Below are positions 1 to 14,100 of a DNA stretch of 64,000 bases, piece after piece. The notes below the pieces were generated by a model, which did no database searches, had not been told where the DNA came from, and worked only from the letters and a program-made list of their open reading frames with translations. Origin of the DNA: Bugula neritina (taxonomy: Eukaryota > Bryozoa > Gymnolaemata > Cheilostomatida > Bugulidae); the NCBI GenBank assembly GCA_964035545.1, contig OZ037766.1, positions 23,597,267-23,661,266 of the forward strand. Direction: 5' to 3'. The translations under genes were made by a program, and so were the position numbers. Every line of letters starts with the position of its first letter. Positions within the stretch are counted from its first letter, which is position 1.

Positions 1-165
1 CTATCACTATCACTATGACTTTGACTTTCACTTTCAGTGACTGTCACTGTGAGGTGGTTTACTTTTAGCCTTAGCCTTAGGCTTATGATATTCATAATGA
101 TAATCATAATCATAGTCATAATGATAATGATATTCACTCATACTGATACTCATAGTCGGCCGTAT
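1..165. repeat. Low-complexity block with drifting six-base period
   Basis: The window opens with hexamer-like units such as actatc, actttg, gccttag and gataatcat that change gradually along the block. Related blocks occur at about 20750-21740, 22540-23330 and 62500-63860. No gene is visible in it. Confidence 0.6.
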
Positions 166-2284
166 TGATATTGAAATAAATAACCTGATATTTGAATGCA
201 TTTATACCTTTCGAAATCAAATTCTTCACTTCAATACCGGTATTTGCACATATTTCGAAACTCTAGACAAATCTAACAATATTATACGGAAAAATTTAGA
301 AATTATTAGATGTTAATTATCGGCGATCTTGGAGCTCACTAGGCTTCAGATATCCTAGAAGTGGTTATTAAAGGTCAGCCTAGTGTCAACCAATAATATT
401 ATTACTTTGTACTGCTCCCAGCACGCACCATAGAACTAATAACGTAATAACCCGATCATTATGTTGATAGTGTTCGATATAGTTATCTCCACACACCCAT
501 AATATTCTGTAAAATGTAACCGCACAATAATGGTGATATAATCTTACAGGAAACCATTAGGTAAGACAACACCTTAATGACTCATTGCAGCAAAATGTTA
601 TCAATGAGATGAATAATTATTATTGATGTACGCTTATGCTTTTGCTTTTACCTTACTAGCTGTTGCATGAATTAAATGTAGAAAAAAACATCTCTGCATG
701 TGCATAATTTGTAGCTGACTATGGTATAATGTCCACTTACAACCATTTCTAATCTATATATAAGCAATAGCGGATAACTGCTCAAAACTCTTGTCATCGA
801 GGCAGTTTTTGCAATGTCAATTGAAAAGTAGATTGTGAGCTTATATTGTTGTGAGCTTTGGGTTGTTATGAAAATAGACTAAGCAGTCTGCATGCCTTAT
901 ACTATATTGATCAAATAAAAGTCTTCTTGAATATTCTTGATATAGTGTCTTTATTCTCTTTAGATGCGTCTTGGTGGAGCTCCAGTGGTCGACTGACTTA
1001 GCACTAGGGAAACTCTCCCATTTATATACTAACAAAATTTCCCGCCACTTTGGGTATCCGAAACTAGGCGACATGATATAATTACTAGAGCGTTAAAATC
1101 CATTACAATATTATATAAATCATTGGAGTTGGAAAGTATCATCCTAGAATCTATAATCACATGCATGTGCAAGTACCACTTTTGGTGACTCCATTAAAAA
1201 ACATTTACTCACTTGTTACATTAGTTGCAATATTGAAAGTTATCCAAGATCAAACTTATTAATGAGCCCTGAGAAGCAAAATAACCAACTCATGTTTTAT
1301 ACAAATTTGCAGATATATAACCAGCAGTGTGATTGATAGCTGAAGCAATTATAGTTTGCTAGGAAAAAAAAACAGTCAACTTGCTATTTTTTCATAGAAT
1401 GCAAATGAATTGTTAAAAATGGTCTACATGTAGAGCAACTTACAATTGATAACAAATATGAAGTCAGATACTGATGGAGTTACATTTTTATTCTTCGTTT
1501 GTAGGAATCCTGAAAATATTTCTCAACTAAGCTGCCCACAAATGCTAAAGCTGCTATACACAAGGAAAGATGAAGCATTGTAGGTCATCTTTGAGTTGAA
1601 TTTTTACTTGTTTATTGATTGGACAATATTCAGATTTTTTTAAACTGAACCCTATTCTCTTCAGGTCACCTCAGTAGCAAATAATATATAATAAATGGCA
1701 GTTAACAAGATACCAAGTAGTTTATAAGTGATCTAAAGCTGTCGAATTTATCAAAATAAAAAAAGAATACTTTTTATGTACCCTTGTATGTAACCATATC
1801 CAATGAGCAGGAACATGAATTGTCTTTATTTAGTAACAAAATACTCATATCTTCTAGCCACAATCCATATACATTCTATTATTCATGGTTTTCACATAAA
1901 TAGTTTTAAAAAGTTTCACAATACGCAATGCATTAGCCTGCACTAGACTGTTACATCAGTTTAGATAATTCGTAGTCGTGTAATAAATTACATTTAAATT
2001 GAAAGAAAGCAGAAATCCTATTATAATATCCAAAGAAAAAAGAAAAGACTACAAATACTAAATAACAACCAGCAGCACAATGGATACCCTAACTGAATCT
2101 ATATACAATTTATATCTTAGTAGTTACCATGAACTATCAACTAAAAGTAATAAAATAATCTGAGTATAACTTCACATACTAACTAAGGGCACAAGAAATT
2201 ATTGTAAGTTACAGTCGATAATCCATACATTTGACACTATATAAAGTTATACTCTGAGGCTATATAAAAGATAATGCAATGGAT
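166..2284. other. Non-coding DNA downstream of CBP, including its 3' UTR
   Basis: Apart from the LTR-like stretch at 847-1073, I see no coding region. The CBP 3' UTR must occupy part of it, reading leftwards from 2284. Several TTTATT sequences (AATAAA on the minus strand) occur at about 1600-1900, but none stands out as the polyadenylation site. Confidence 0.5.
847..1073 (-). mobile_element. Solo-LTR-like fragment (tentative)
   Basis: Read on the minus strand, this 227-bp stretch begins TGT and ends ACA. It has a TATA-like TATATAAATGG at about 1018-1029 and an AATAAAG polyadenylation signal about 65 bp further on (949-955), the order found in retrotransposon LTRs. A 77-codon open frame across it looks incidental. 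I could not find a matching target-site duplication, and there is no second copy or internal region in the window. It could equally be a short-terminated promoter-like sequence. Confidence 0.3.
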
Positions 2285-3836
2285 TTAAAGACTGTCTGCA
2301 TATCTGCTGAGTTCATCTGTCACACTAGAGGGGGTCTCTTCAATTAGTCCCATGTTAATATTAGCCTGTGTCCCCGAGAGTCCAGCCAGCGGCACCTGAG
2401 GGTTGTTCTGTGGCAGCCCCATCTGTGATTGCTGTTGATTGGTAGAGAGAAAACTATTCACCCCACTAGTAGACTGAGCACCAGAAGGTAGCATTTGTTG
2501 CCCTCTCCTCACCACCCCACCTTGCTGCTGCTGCTGTTGCTGCATCTGCTGCTGCTGCTTAAACAAATTTCTTTGTCTCTGAATAGTAGCCAGTATGCTT
2601 GGGTTATTCTACAACAGTATAGAAGTAACTTACAAATTTGAACAAGTAGCTCTCAGGTTGAGAGTAATCACAAATAAGCTGACAATGCGTAGAGCTCTTG
2701 GCGCACCTTAATGAGAATACATAGCTGCTGCTTCTCCTCAGGTGTTTGAGGCCGGCCAGAGCTGAGAGAGGAAAGCAGCCTGTGGAGTTTCTGCTTAGCC
2801 TGTAGCTGCTTGGTCTGCTCAGCAGTGAGGTTTGGGTTGGGGGCGGCAGACTGGCCCGACTGGTGTTGGTGCTGATTAGAAACCCGCATCACCTGCTGCT
2901 GAGTGTGCTGGAGTGGTCGCACAACCTGGACATTCTGGCTACCCTGGTTGAGCACAATGGGCTGAGGCATAACTACAAAACAGCAGTTCAAGAAATAAAA
3001 TACTCAAACATAAAGATAGTGTAATGACTATGTGATAAACACTCCAACTAACACACGTAGGATGGCAGATAGTCACCTGAATTCTTCATCTGCTGATGAA
3101 GTTGTAACTGCTGCTGAAGCTGCTGTGATTGACTCTGAGGCTGAGTGATGGGTGTTTGAAGGAGACTATTCATCTGCAGAGAATAAACATGGCAATATTA
3201 CAACAGAAAACTTGTGGAAGCAATAATATAGTAAGTGATAGAGTATACTATTTCAATATGATAGAATTGTGTTTCGATAATTTAGTCTTTCAAATTGCCA
3301 TCAGATATACTGAGAGGAGTGAAATAAAATTATGTACAAACGAGTCGCCAGAGCTACAAAAATGTCAAACTAAAAATATTTAGGCTTGCCAAGAAGTCAC
3401 AATAAGTTGAACAAGATTTAAACAGCCCTTGACACTGTGAATTTTAAAAATGGGAATCACTTGTACAATTCCTTCTTGGTATACCTTGCCCATGTTGCAC
3501 TTACAGTTAAATTGTTTTAACAATATAGTAATCTCCATCACCAGAAAATAACTACACACAAAATTATTAATACTTGGCCTGTACATTATAACAGGCAAGG
3601 CCATATTACGCAATCATCCAGCTCAATCTAAACAATGACTCAACGCTAAAATAATGTCTATGAATCTGAAACTATTGACCTATCCATGATAAGTGACAAT
3701 ACCAGCGCTACAACTCATACCAGACTTACAATAGGCTGTTGCTGCTGGACCATTCTCTGCTGTGGGTTATAGCCGACAGGTGACTGAGTGATGAGGGAGT
3801 GACTCTGAGTGGCATTAGAGTTTCGCTGTAATGAAC
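2285..3836 (-). CDS. CREBBP: CBP exons 30-33: Gln-rich C-terminus with NCBD-like segment
   Basis: Exons are 3730-3836, 3077-3173, 2707-2972 and 2285-2608. Most of this part is Gln/Ser/Pro linker. Around the exon 32/33 junction, [20 protein letters not shown] followed by [19 protein letters not shown] matches the nuclear co-activator binding domain in helix pattern, including the conserved NP in the last helix. That domain folds with SRC/p160 activation domains in vertebrate CBP. The match also fixes the exon 32 donor at LIK, although the frame stays open past it. After NCBD only about 90 residues remain, with a poly-Gln run; the long vertebrate Q-rich tail is missing. Confidence 0.88.
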
Positions 3837-6800
3837 CTGGCGAAAAGCAGAAAAAGTGAATAAATGCTACAAAGCATTAGCTAAATTCAATAAAAAGAAG
3901 GCGACCGACAAATGTTTACAATTATTCAGAGTTTATTTCCAAGTGCAGTAACAGAAAACATTCGACAAGCAACCAAGTGCTTTAAGTGGCAATTCGATGT
4001 TGCGAGAGATTTTAAGGCTCAACTACGATTACAACTATGTTCAGCATGCTGAACAAACAGGTATAGAAACCAGGTGAGGTGATAGCACTAACTGACCTGA
4101 GGTGGCGACTGGCAATACTGTCGGCCGACTGGTGTTCACTGTCAGTTGTCTAGCCATCGCACCGCCTCTTGCAGCAACAGAGCTGGAGGCACTTCCGCCA
4201 GCTGATCTATTCATGTCAGCCACTCGTCTATGCAGGAGTCGAGTTTGCTGCAGCCTCTGCAACTGCTGCTGCTGCTTAAACTTGTTCTTGATGTTTGTGC
4301 AGAAAGGCACAGGGCACATGCTCTCTCTGCAGATCTTGGCGTGGTAGCAGCACAAGGTAATCAGCTGCTTGCATATTGGACATCCGCCGGTAGTCTTTCG
4401 CTATAAACAAAAAGGAGAACATAAACATTACAATATACAAGCCATGGGCACAGGTACAAAGTCAGTAATGCACTGGGAAAAGGTTGCAATATGTTCTTGT
4501 ACAAAAACAGTACTTGGTCTCTACAGCATCTAATAATAATAGGATATATCTTATAAATTATAGAAAACAGAAATTATGTCAAAATCAATTTAATATATCG
4601 TGATTAAAAAACATTGAAATTATATCATATGCTTTGCACCAGTTTAATAAATCTTTGTATAAGCACAGGAGGTGCCTGTACTTTTTCTCAGTATGAGAAT
4701 ATAAAAATCCCCTTCTATATTACTGGGCTATTATACAGAGTGTCCTTACTATATTACAATATATGTATATACTATATTACAGTGTATGCATATACTATAT
4801 TACAGTGTATACTATATTACAATGTATGCATATACTATATAACAGCGTATGTATATACTATATCACTATGTATACATATACTATATCACTGTGTATGCAT
4901 ATACTATATTGCTGTGTATACATATACTATATTACTGCGTATACATATACTATATAACAATATATGTATATACTATATTACAGTATATACATATACTATA
5001 TTACCATGTATACATATACTATATCACTGTGTATGCATATACTATATTGCTGTGTATACATATACTATATTACTGCGTATACATATACTATATAACAATA
5101 TATGTATATACTATATTACAGTATATACATATACTATATTACTATGTATACATATACTATATCACTGCGTATACATATACTATATCACTATGTATACATA
5201 TACTATATTACTGCGTATACATATACTATATCACTATGTATACACATACTATACATACTTTACAAGCCTTGGTATGGGAGACAACTCTCTTCATCTTCTC
5301 ACACACCGTCAGCTTACAGTTGGCATCTCTACACATGGAGGCATGAACCAACGAGTCAATACACCTACAACAGAAATCAATGCAACTCATTGCAACTAAC
5401 GCCTACTTTCAACACATGCTACTTTCAACAGATACTACTTTCAACACATGCTACTTTCAACAGATACTACTTTGAACAAATTAATTCATAATTCAAATCC
5501 CAAAAGAGGAAAAGCAGTAAAAGCTCAGTCTTTACCTAAAAAGTCAATGCATACTGCCTATAGTACACATCTAACAGCAGACTAGTAACACCGCATACCT
5601 ACGGTACACCAGAGTGTCACTGGCCTGAGGAGGAGATAACTACTAACCTTTGGAGACTTCTCTTCCTGCTCTCAGCTGGTGGTAGTTGAGAGTCTCCCTG
5701 GTCGGAAGAGCTCTCTGTCAGACCTAGCCCGAGTTTCTCCATTTTATGCTCATGACCCTTGGTGCCATAACATGGGACGCACAAGTCAAAGTCCTACAGT
5801 GTTAGATAATCAGGATTAACAGTGCAATTGAAACAAACCTTTTTCATACTGTTAGGTTGTCAGTAAATGAAGCTACTGCGTGTGGTATTTCATGCAAATA
5901 TCACAACAAGTAAACGGACAGGGTGGCCTGCTACTACAGGGGAATCCAGTTAACATTTTTATTGTTCAATAAGATGAAGGACAGTATGCCATGTCAAGGT
6001 TAAATATGCTCCACCAGCTTTGGCCATAGGTATCTGACTTCCGCGAAACGCGCAGTTATCTCTGGCACACGAGACCAGCTTTGCCGCAACTTGATAAAAT
6101 TTTATTTTCCTTAATTTTGTGGAAGTGTCAAATCTAGTAAAATATCATAATAACTACAAAGTCTCACCTCACACTGGACGCAGTGATATCTCGTCTCCAC
6201 TTGTGCTTTACATGCATTACATGTGTATACAAAGCCTCCATCTCTGTTACTAGCGTGAACTTCGCAAAGAAAAGCCATTGTACTGCGATTAAAGAAAATA
6301 TAAATTAACAGTAGAGGGTCGATATATAATAATGTGGTAAAATAAAGTTAGTAAAATCAAATTTTCAATTCTCAACTACTAATTAACCAAGTACGAACAA
6401 CATATGCATCAGCTACTACTTACACTGTTGGGTTTAATATAAGCATTGACCATCACAGACTGAACTAATGACATGAAGTGCTGACTTTATATATAATAGT
6501 CTAAAAGTTGGCTTTTTGTTGTAGCAAAGAAAGCTCTACATAAGCCGGTGCCAAACAAAATACAGACAGGGATAGAATAGCTAACATTACTATAAAACTC
6601 CAGTTATAGCTGTAATAAAGTGTGCTTGTTGTTTACAGACTAGCATGATGCAACGAAAGCGTGCAATGTCCCAACACGTTGTGTAACATACTCTAATCAC
6701 CAACCTGTAGGTAGCTCTCCTCAGGCTAGAGAACTCCCAGTGTCTCTCTCTGCACATGGTGAGGAAGCTATCCCGAGCATCCATCAGCTCCGAGCTGAAT

Positions 6801-8067
6801 GTAGAGTCCGGGTCAGAGGTGTTGCGCGGGGCATCAGGAGCGGTGCACAAACGATTCTTGAGCCGAATCACAAAAAACATATCTTTATGTTTTTCTATAT
6901 TTGAGAAGAGCTGCAAAAGGAAGAAATGGGTTACTTGTTGAGATTCAGAACAGAACAAAAGAGAGAGATAGAAACAACAATCCTATCAACTTCCCAGACA
7001 AACCAACACTCAGTATGATTGACTGTGAGATTTCACCTCTAACTGAGGATATGAATTGAGAATTATATTTCAAATAAAATGCTAGCCATTTTCAAACAAA
7101 AGAAGCCCTTGTAAATGAAATGCCACGATTTCTTAGTCTAAGCAAATTAGTCTAGTCAAAAAGTGAGACGTTACTGCAATCAGGTCAGAATGGCAACATT
7201 ATAGTAGAGTGAGAAGACAACCACAATCTACACTAGAACAATATCTTAGTCATCACCCTACAATAATTTCAACAAGCCAATATTTCCAAGAAACAGTTGA
7301 GTTGCACATGTAAAGCAGAGAGATACTCACTTTGGTGGAAAGGTCACTGCAAGTAATCTGTTTCTTGCTAGAATTCTTTTTCAAGTGTTTAGTCTTGTTA
7401 CCCTGAAACACGCAGAGAGAAACATCAATTGAACTATCACTACAGTGAAGTAAATGATAGAGTTTAGAGGTTGGAAAACAATGAAAATCCAAATTCTAAA
7501 TGCCGAAATTAAAATAACAGAATATAGGCTACAGCCCTCTGCCCTGTTACAACAGGGTAGAGGGCTGTAGTCTATATTCCCATCATGACATGATATATAA
7601 TAGGATGTAGTATCGTAACCATATTCCACTGCTAGTTTCATTGATTGATGATACCACAGCAAGATCTTGTGTCACTTTGAAAAAATTTTTAGTGAATGAA
7701 AATAATACTATAACACATTATGTTCTGTAGAAAAACTAGCATGTGTTTTTAATCATTAGGATTGCATGTAATATACATCAGCTCACCTTTACTTTCTTCA
7801 TTTTGTTAATCTGGGCTAAAGTGGCAATAGAGGTCGGGTTATCGGCAGCCCCCTGGGCTCCTGGCGCTGACTCTAAAGTAACCTGTCCGTCATCAGCCAC
7901 GACATCGTCTACTTCATCAGTGTCAGCTTCCTCCTCCAGTCTTTTCGCTTCTTCTTCTTGACACTCCTGAGAATGTAGCATTACATGCAGCATGTGTAAT
8001 AACATCAGTAGCATGTAGTATTACATGAAGTGTAGCAACCTGACCAGCATGCAGTGTTACAGCATGT

Positions 8068-8160
<93 letters not shown>

Positions 8161-11100
8161 ACAGCGTGTACAATTACCTCAATATAATGTATATGTAGCA
8201 CCAAGATTGTTGGCAATGTAACTTTTAGCCTCAGCCTTAAATTAATTTGATTACAGCAATAGTGATTTGCTTTTTTACATTACATTCACATAGCACTGTG
8301 CATCATAAACCCAAGTCAATAAAGGTGCTTACTTTGACACAGTCCTCCAAAATAGTAGTCCAGAAATCCCCTTCAAAGTAGGGCAACTCTGATGCACTTG
8401 ACATGTTTTTCTCAACAGCATCCTTGTATATGTCTTTGTAGTCACTAACCACGCCTTCGATGATAGCCTAAGAGATAAAAAAAGTCAGACTAAATCATAC
8501 AAAACTTTATTGCACCTTCCAAATATATGCAGATGAAGAGCTTCCTACAGGTTAAAATATTATAAAAAGTGGGTAAAAGGCTAATATCAAGGCGTCGTCT
8601 TGCTATATACACTTAGCAAAGAAGCCTTTTCAATACTTACATGACAAGCTAGTGCCAGAATCGCGAATGAAAAAACCTAAACGGCAGAGTTCGTAACAAG
8701 ATATCAATACAACGGAAAAAGATGGTGAATTTTTTGCCATGCAATCACTTAATATATTCATACAAATTATTTTTAAAGTTGCAAATTCTGATTAGTATAT
8801 GTATAATTTCAAACTATGTATGATAAAAGTTGAGTAACATATACACACTTTGTCCAGCATTTTCTTGTACCATTCTTGCAGGCGTTTAGGTTTGGGTACT
8901 TTCTGCTCAGCTGGGTGGGCGTGGAAAATGTAGTCATCTCCTTCTGACGGAGGACACGCCCATATGTGCCCCCAGTTAAACCCGAGTACCCTCACGTAGT
9001 CAAAGTACCCTATGAAGGCACACAAATACAAACTCAGTTTAAATTCCGAGATAACTCCAATCATAGAAGCAATTTTCGAAAGTTATTATAAAAAGTTCAC
9101 TATACAAAGTCTAAAACAGTATCAACAAAGAAGTCAACATTAGTGAATAAAATAATACTGATGGCAGAAACAACAGCCCAGCAAGACCAACTAACCTATG
9201 AGTATTTCATGGTAGATTGCAGTCCTATACTCTCTAGGGGTGAAGAAATGTACAGAGTCCAGGTATGAGATGTACACTCGACTGGTGTTGGGGGCAGGAG
9301 CATTGGAGTCGTATTCCTAGCGACAGAACAATCAGCGTTACCATGGAGATACAGCTATTAGCGCAAACCGTGGCTAGAACTTCGTATAAACTAAGCAATA
9401 CCTATGCTACATTTACCTGCACATGCATAGAGAAGAAACACACATCCTGGGGTCTTTCAGGACAACTCTGAAAGGCAAAGAGAGCCTTACTTCTGTACGG
9501 TATCATGGCTGCCATTTCTGGAAACTTGGCCTTCATTCCTAAATACAAAATATAATCATAATAAATGTAACTATCACAAAGTAAAAAGTTATAATTTCAA
9601 ACAATTCCGACAATATTCTTACAGAGGCTAAAAGAACAGTTGCTACAAAAGAGCTCTAATATATATCGGGTTAGTGTAAATAGAGGAAACAAGCCAGTGT
9701 GTCGAAAGAGAGCTAGTAGCCTCGTACCTGGTTTAACCTCAGTTTCCTTTTCTGTGAAAGATAATATCCTGATAATAACTTCGCCAGCACTAATGATTCC
9801 TTTTTTATGAAGATACGAGTTGACTCTATCTTCAATGTGCGTAGACAGTTTACATGTAGGTAATCCTGCAACAACCGCAAATAGTACCAATGCAGTCTAC
9901 ATAGCTTCACTGGGAGTATGCACCACATCCAAATAGCCACTAATTCACCCAAATTTGCTGACAAATATTAAAATCAAAAAACTAAGAAAAGTCAATAATT
10001 TCTGTTTCCCAACTAGACTTTTTGAAAAGCTTCTATGAGAAAAAACTTGGCTCCATAATCAATATACCAATATAACTCATACTCTAACTAAAATACTGAC
10101 TTTAAGATATTCCATTATTGTATAGCTCATCAGAAAAAAAACACTAGATTTAAGAAATATTTTTAATAAATCAGTTAAACTGACACAACCAATGTATTAA
10201 TGCTTATATGAATGAGGTAGTAATATACACACAGCAGCATAAATAGAAATGATGAAAGGCACTTACGTTTGGCTGCGTATTTATTTTCTTTTCTCTTTTG
10301 ATTGCGTGCCTTGAGGCAGGCATCACAAAGGTAGCCCATCTCCCAGATGGCATCCATGTGCTGGACACACACAGCGTGGAATTGTCTTTCACAGTCTTTA
10401 CAGTGTGTAATAGGCTCGGGATCAAGGACATCGTTCTAATGACAAAATACATAGCATATGACTATAGAAGAGCACAAGTAGGGATATGAAAGAGTTATAG
10501 GCTAGCAGACTATGCTACATTTGATACAGTAACCGATGAGTTGTGTTCTCAACAGAAAGCAAATCCGGGAAAGGATAATTCCAAAAACATTCGTTGGTCA
10601 ACATGAATTTTTGGAAATTATATTTGGCTGTAAAGAAATATTATGTTGCAACTGCGTTTCCATGGCATCTAATGAATCGGATTCAATTATTTCCATGAGG
10701 TGAATGAAAAATCCATTCGCATAATGCGAATCATGGAAAGGCAGTGATAGCCAGTGACTATATTACAATAACAAATAGTTGATGAGTAGAAACTGACTTT
10801 GGTTTGGACAAAATCTTCCTTCTTTAGAGTCAATGGACTTCCAGTCAGTTCATTTGTCAGCTCCACAGTCTCAGTGGTGATCTCAGCAAAACACTTGTCA
10901 CAGTATGTGTATCTACAGTTACAGTGACCTCTGGTTATTTACATCAAATACGTAACGTAAATATTTAGACACGCAGCTAATAATAAGTAACAACAAACAG
11001 TTGAAATTAACACAGAGCTATCAAAGTGAAGCCTTAATAAACAAACTAACTCAAGCCATTCTTCTATGAGTGTGATAATACATCAGAAGTTTCAAACTAA

Positions 11101-14100
11101 ATTAACATAAAAGTGAAAAAATAAAAAAATGGTACGAAATGTATGTAATGGCAATAATGAGCAGCAGGCAGAGAGACTTTGGAGCCGAACCTGTTATCGT
11201 ATGCATAGTAGACTTGGTATTGAGCAATGGTGCAGGTCTGTTTCCCGTAGCACACCAGCACATTCGGGTAAAACACATACTTCTTGCCACAACAAAACCC
11301 AAACTTCTTCATCAGGGCATCTAGCTCACTTTCAAATGCCTCAGCCAACTGCAACCACAAGCTTACAAAATTTAGCGAAAATTATACAACTAACAACCTA
11401 CTTTTACAATCTCAACATCACATTCAGAATTAAAAATAACATAATAAAATTTTAAACAGAAATATTGCAAAATTTTAATAACATTGAAGCCCAGAAAAAT
11501 AATAACAGAAAAGTGGTAGCCAACCCAGATAGAGCTTCGACTTGTACTTCAACTTTAAAATAGAAGACAAGTGAGACAATAAGAACAGGTAGTGAAGGTG
11601 GTGTCTAGCATGCTCCTGTACGAACCTTGCTGCAGGATTTGTAGACTTTAGAAGTCTTCTTGTTGTACAGCCAGGCATTATCACATATCAGCCACATGTC
11701 ATTTGTAAACTCCCAGGGATCTTTGTACTTGCCAGTCTCTAACTTCTTCTGAACAGTCGACAGGTCCATAGGATTCTTTATAATGTCAAAGTAATCCTGC
11801 AACAGAAACAGGATGCGTTGGAAAGAAATCTAGTATGTGGTTCAACACAGTGCTAATAAAAGCAGAAAATCTCCTGCTACTGCTCAAGATATTGTATGTA
11901 CTGCCCAAACCTACAGTCTATACCCTTAGTAGTTCTATAAACGAAAGTGTTGCTCTCAGTACTACTCAGTACTCACAGTAGCACTTAGTACTACTCAGTG
12001 TTCACAGTAGCACTCAGTACTACTCAGTACTCACAGTAGCACTTAGTACTACTCGGTGTTCACAGTAGCACTTAGTGCTACTCAGTGATCACAGTAGCAC
12101 TCAGTACTACTCAGTACTCACAGGTATGTTGAGTTTTACTGGATCTACTGGCTGTTTGAATGCCACAGCTTCTTCAAGTGTCAGCAGCTTTCTAAGGAGG
12201 GGCAGTATTGCCGACTTCAACTCTTCTGCTTGCCACACTTTAGTGGGTACAACCTTTTTGTGAAGTGAGGGCACAGGTGGTGTACTTGTAGATGGGGAGA
12301 GAGTGTCGGCTGATGATTTGGCATCGGGAGTTGTTGGCTCCTACAAATTCAATTGAATAATGCATACAGAGCAGAGCAGCCGGAAACTGAGAGTTGTCCA
12401 CACATTAATTGTCAACCTGTGAATTGGATTCGTCTTACTATATAGTTACAAGAATCAGGCCGCAACACATTGATGAAAAACTTGAATATACAGCAAACAA
12501 AATCAACAACCTATCAGCAAGTTACAAGAGTGATGACAGTTTTGAACTATATGGTTTATAAACTTTGCAAATGATACAAGTGTTGGGCTACTAAATGAAA
12601 GAGGTAGTGATTTGTGAATCAGTTTATTGAGCATAAATAGAAAGGCTGGCAGTATGATTTTGCTATCACTTCTAAAACCAAGAAAGAAGTAACAAGAAAA
12701 TATATTATCTTGATATCAGGGATATGTGTTATATATAATAGGTTGAGACGTAAAGCAATCGGCATCTGCAGTGATACCTGCTTAGGTTTTTGGAGGAGAT
12801 TCTTCGTAGCTGGGAAGGTTTGAGAGCCATCAGTGCGTGGACTTTGAGAGGATGTGTGTGCTATACTAGCTGCTACAAACGGTTTAGGCTCTGTTTTTAT
12901 TTCTGTCTTTATATCCAGCTTAATATCAACGGCCTCAGCTTTCGTGTCTGCCATTGCTGCAAAATACTTACTAAATAATGTAAACTATAGATAATGTGGC
13001 AGACTGCATAAAACATGAAAGAAATACAGTTTGTTGGATAAGAATGTGGAGCACAAAAATAAGAAACCAACCATTAGCTGTCTGGCCAGTGTTCACCATC
13101 ATTGGATCATTCTTGGGATCTAGAAGTGCTAAAAATACATAAGAACTGTTGAATGCCAACAAAGATAACTAACAAGATGAAATCTTTACAGACTACCCTA
13201 TAGTAATACATGACATCTACTATTGGCCCTATATAGGTACTATAAACCATACTCAACAGTTAAGGACTACACAATATCCATATCAGTACATCTACCCTTG
13301 CATTGCTTTATAGTCATACTTAGGGGTGGAGCAAGTGTGACATGAATAACAAATGTACCTTTGGTCGCTTTGTCTTGGAGTTCTTGGCGTTGGCGCTGCT
13401 TTCTCTTTTCTTCAAGCTCAATTCGTATTTTATATATCTTTTCAGCCAATCTCTGGTAATATTCGTCCTATAGACAGAGTAACCATCAAATATATTTAGA
13501 GAAATGATACATTTACCATGTATTAGGTAAGAAAGGAGTAACTAAATATAGTGATGGCTGAAAAAATACAGTGGTTTACTGTGGACGTGGTGTATATATG
13601 AGGGATTGTGCTCCCACTTTGCACAGCTAACTTGAGAGCATAGGAAATGGTCTTAGAGATTAATGCACAAACTCAATCACAAACTAAAAAATCACTTACC
13701 CTACTGTTTGAGATTGTGTACATGTCATTCTCTACTTTCTTAGCATAGTTTAATAAATTCATCATCCGAGGGTCACTTATAACTCTGAGATCCGGAGTTG
13801 GAAATATAGCTTGGACCCTACAGAAACAGGTAAACTATACAGAAACAGGTAAACTATGCAGAAACAGGTAAACTATACAGAAACAGGCAAACTATACAGT
13901 AACCTATAAATATTGTCAACATATTATAACAATAGCAGCTTCTAACTATGATAGAGATAGTAGCAGCAAAATTCTAAACATTTCATAACCACCATCAATC
14001 ACTTTCCTGGAAAAATAAACTAGTTATCGTACATAAAATGCTTATCATATCCGTATTGAAACACACAATAAAACTTACAGCTTTCTAACTAGAACAGTCC

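Noticed and set aside
841-1074. 77-codon minus-strand frame
   Set aside because: The sequence looks like an LTR with TATA and AATAAA signals rather than a gene, and even that call lacks a target duplication.
4614-5399. 261-codon plus-strand open frame rich in Tyr, Ile and Leu, with similar peptides in the other two frames
   Set aside because: It is generated by the 23-bp minisatellite within a CBP intron; a period not divisible by three keeps all frames open.
7923-8216. 97-codon minus-strand frame with a long Tyr-Ile run
   Set aside because: It reads the TA microsatellite and overlaps CBP exon 23 in another frame.
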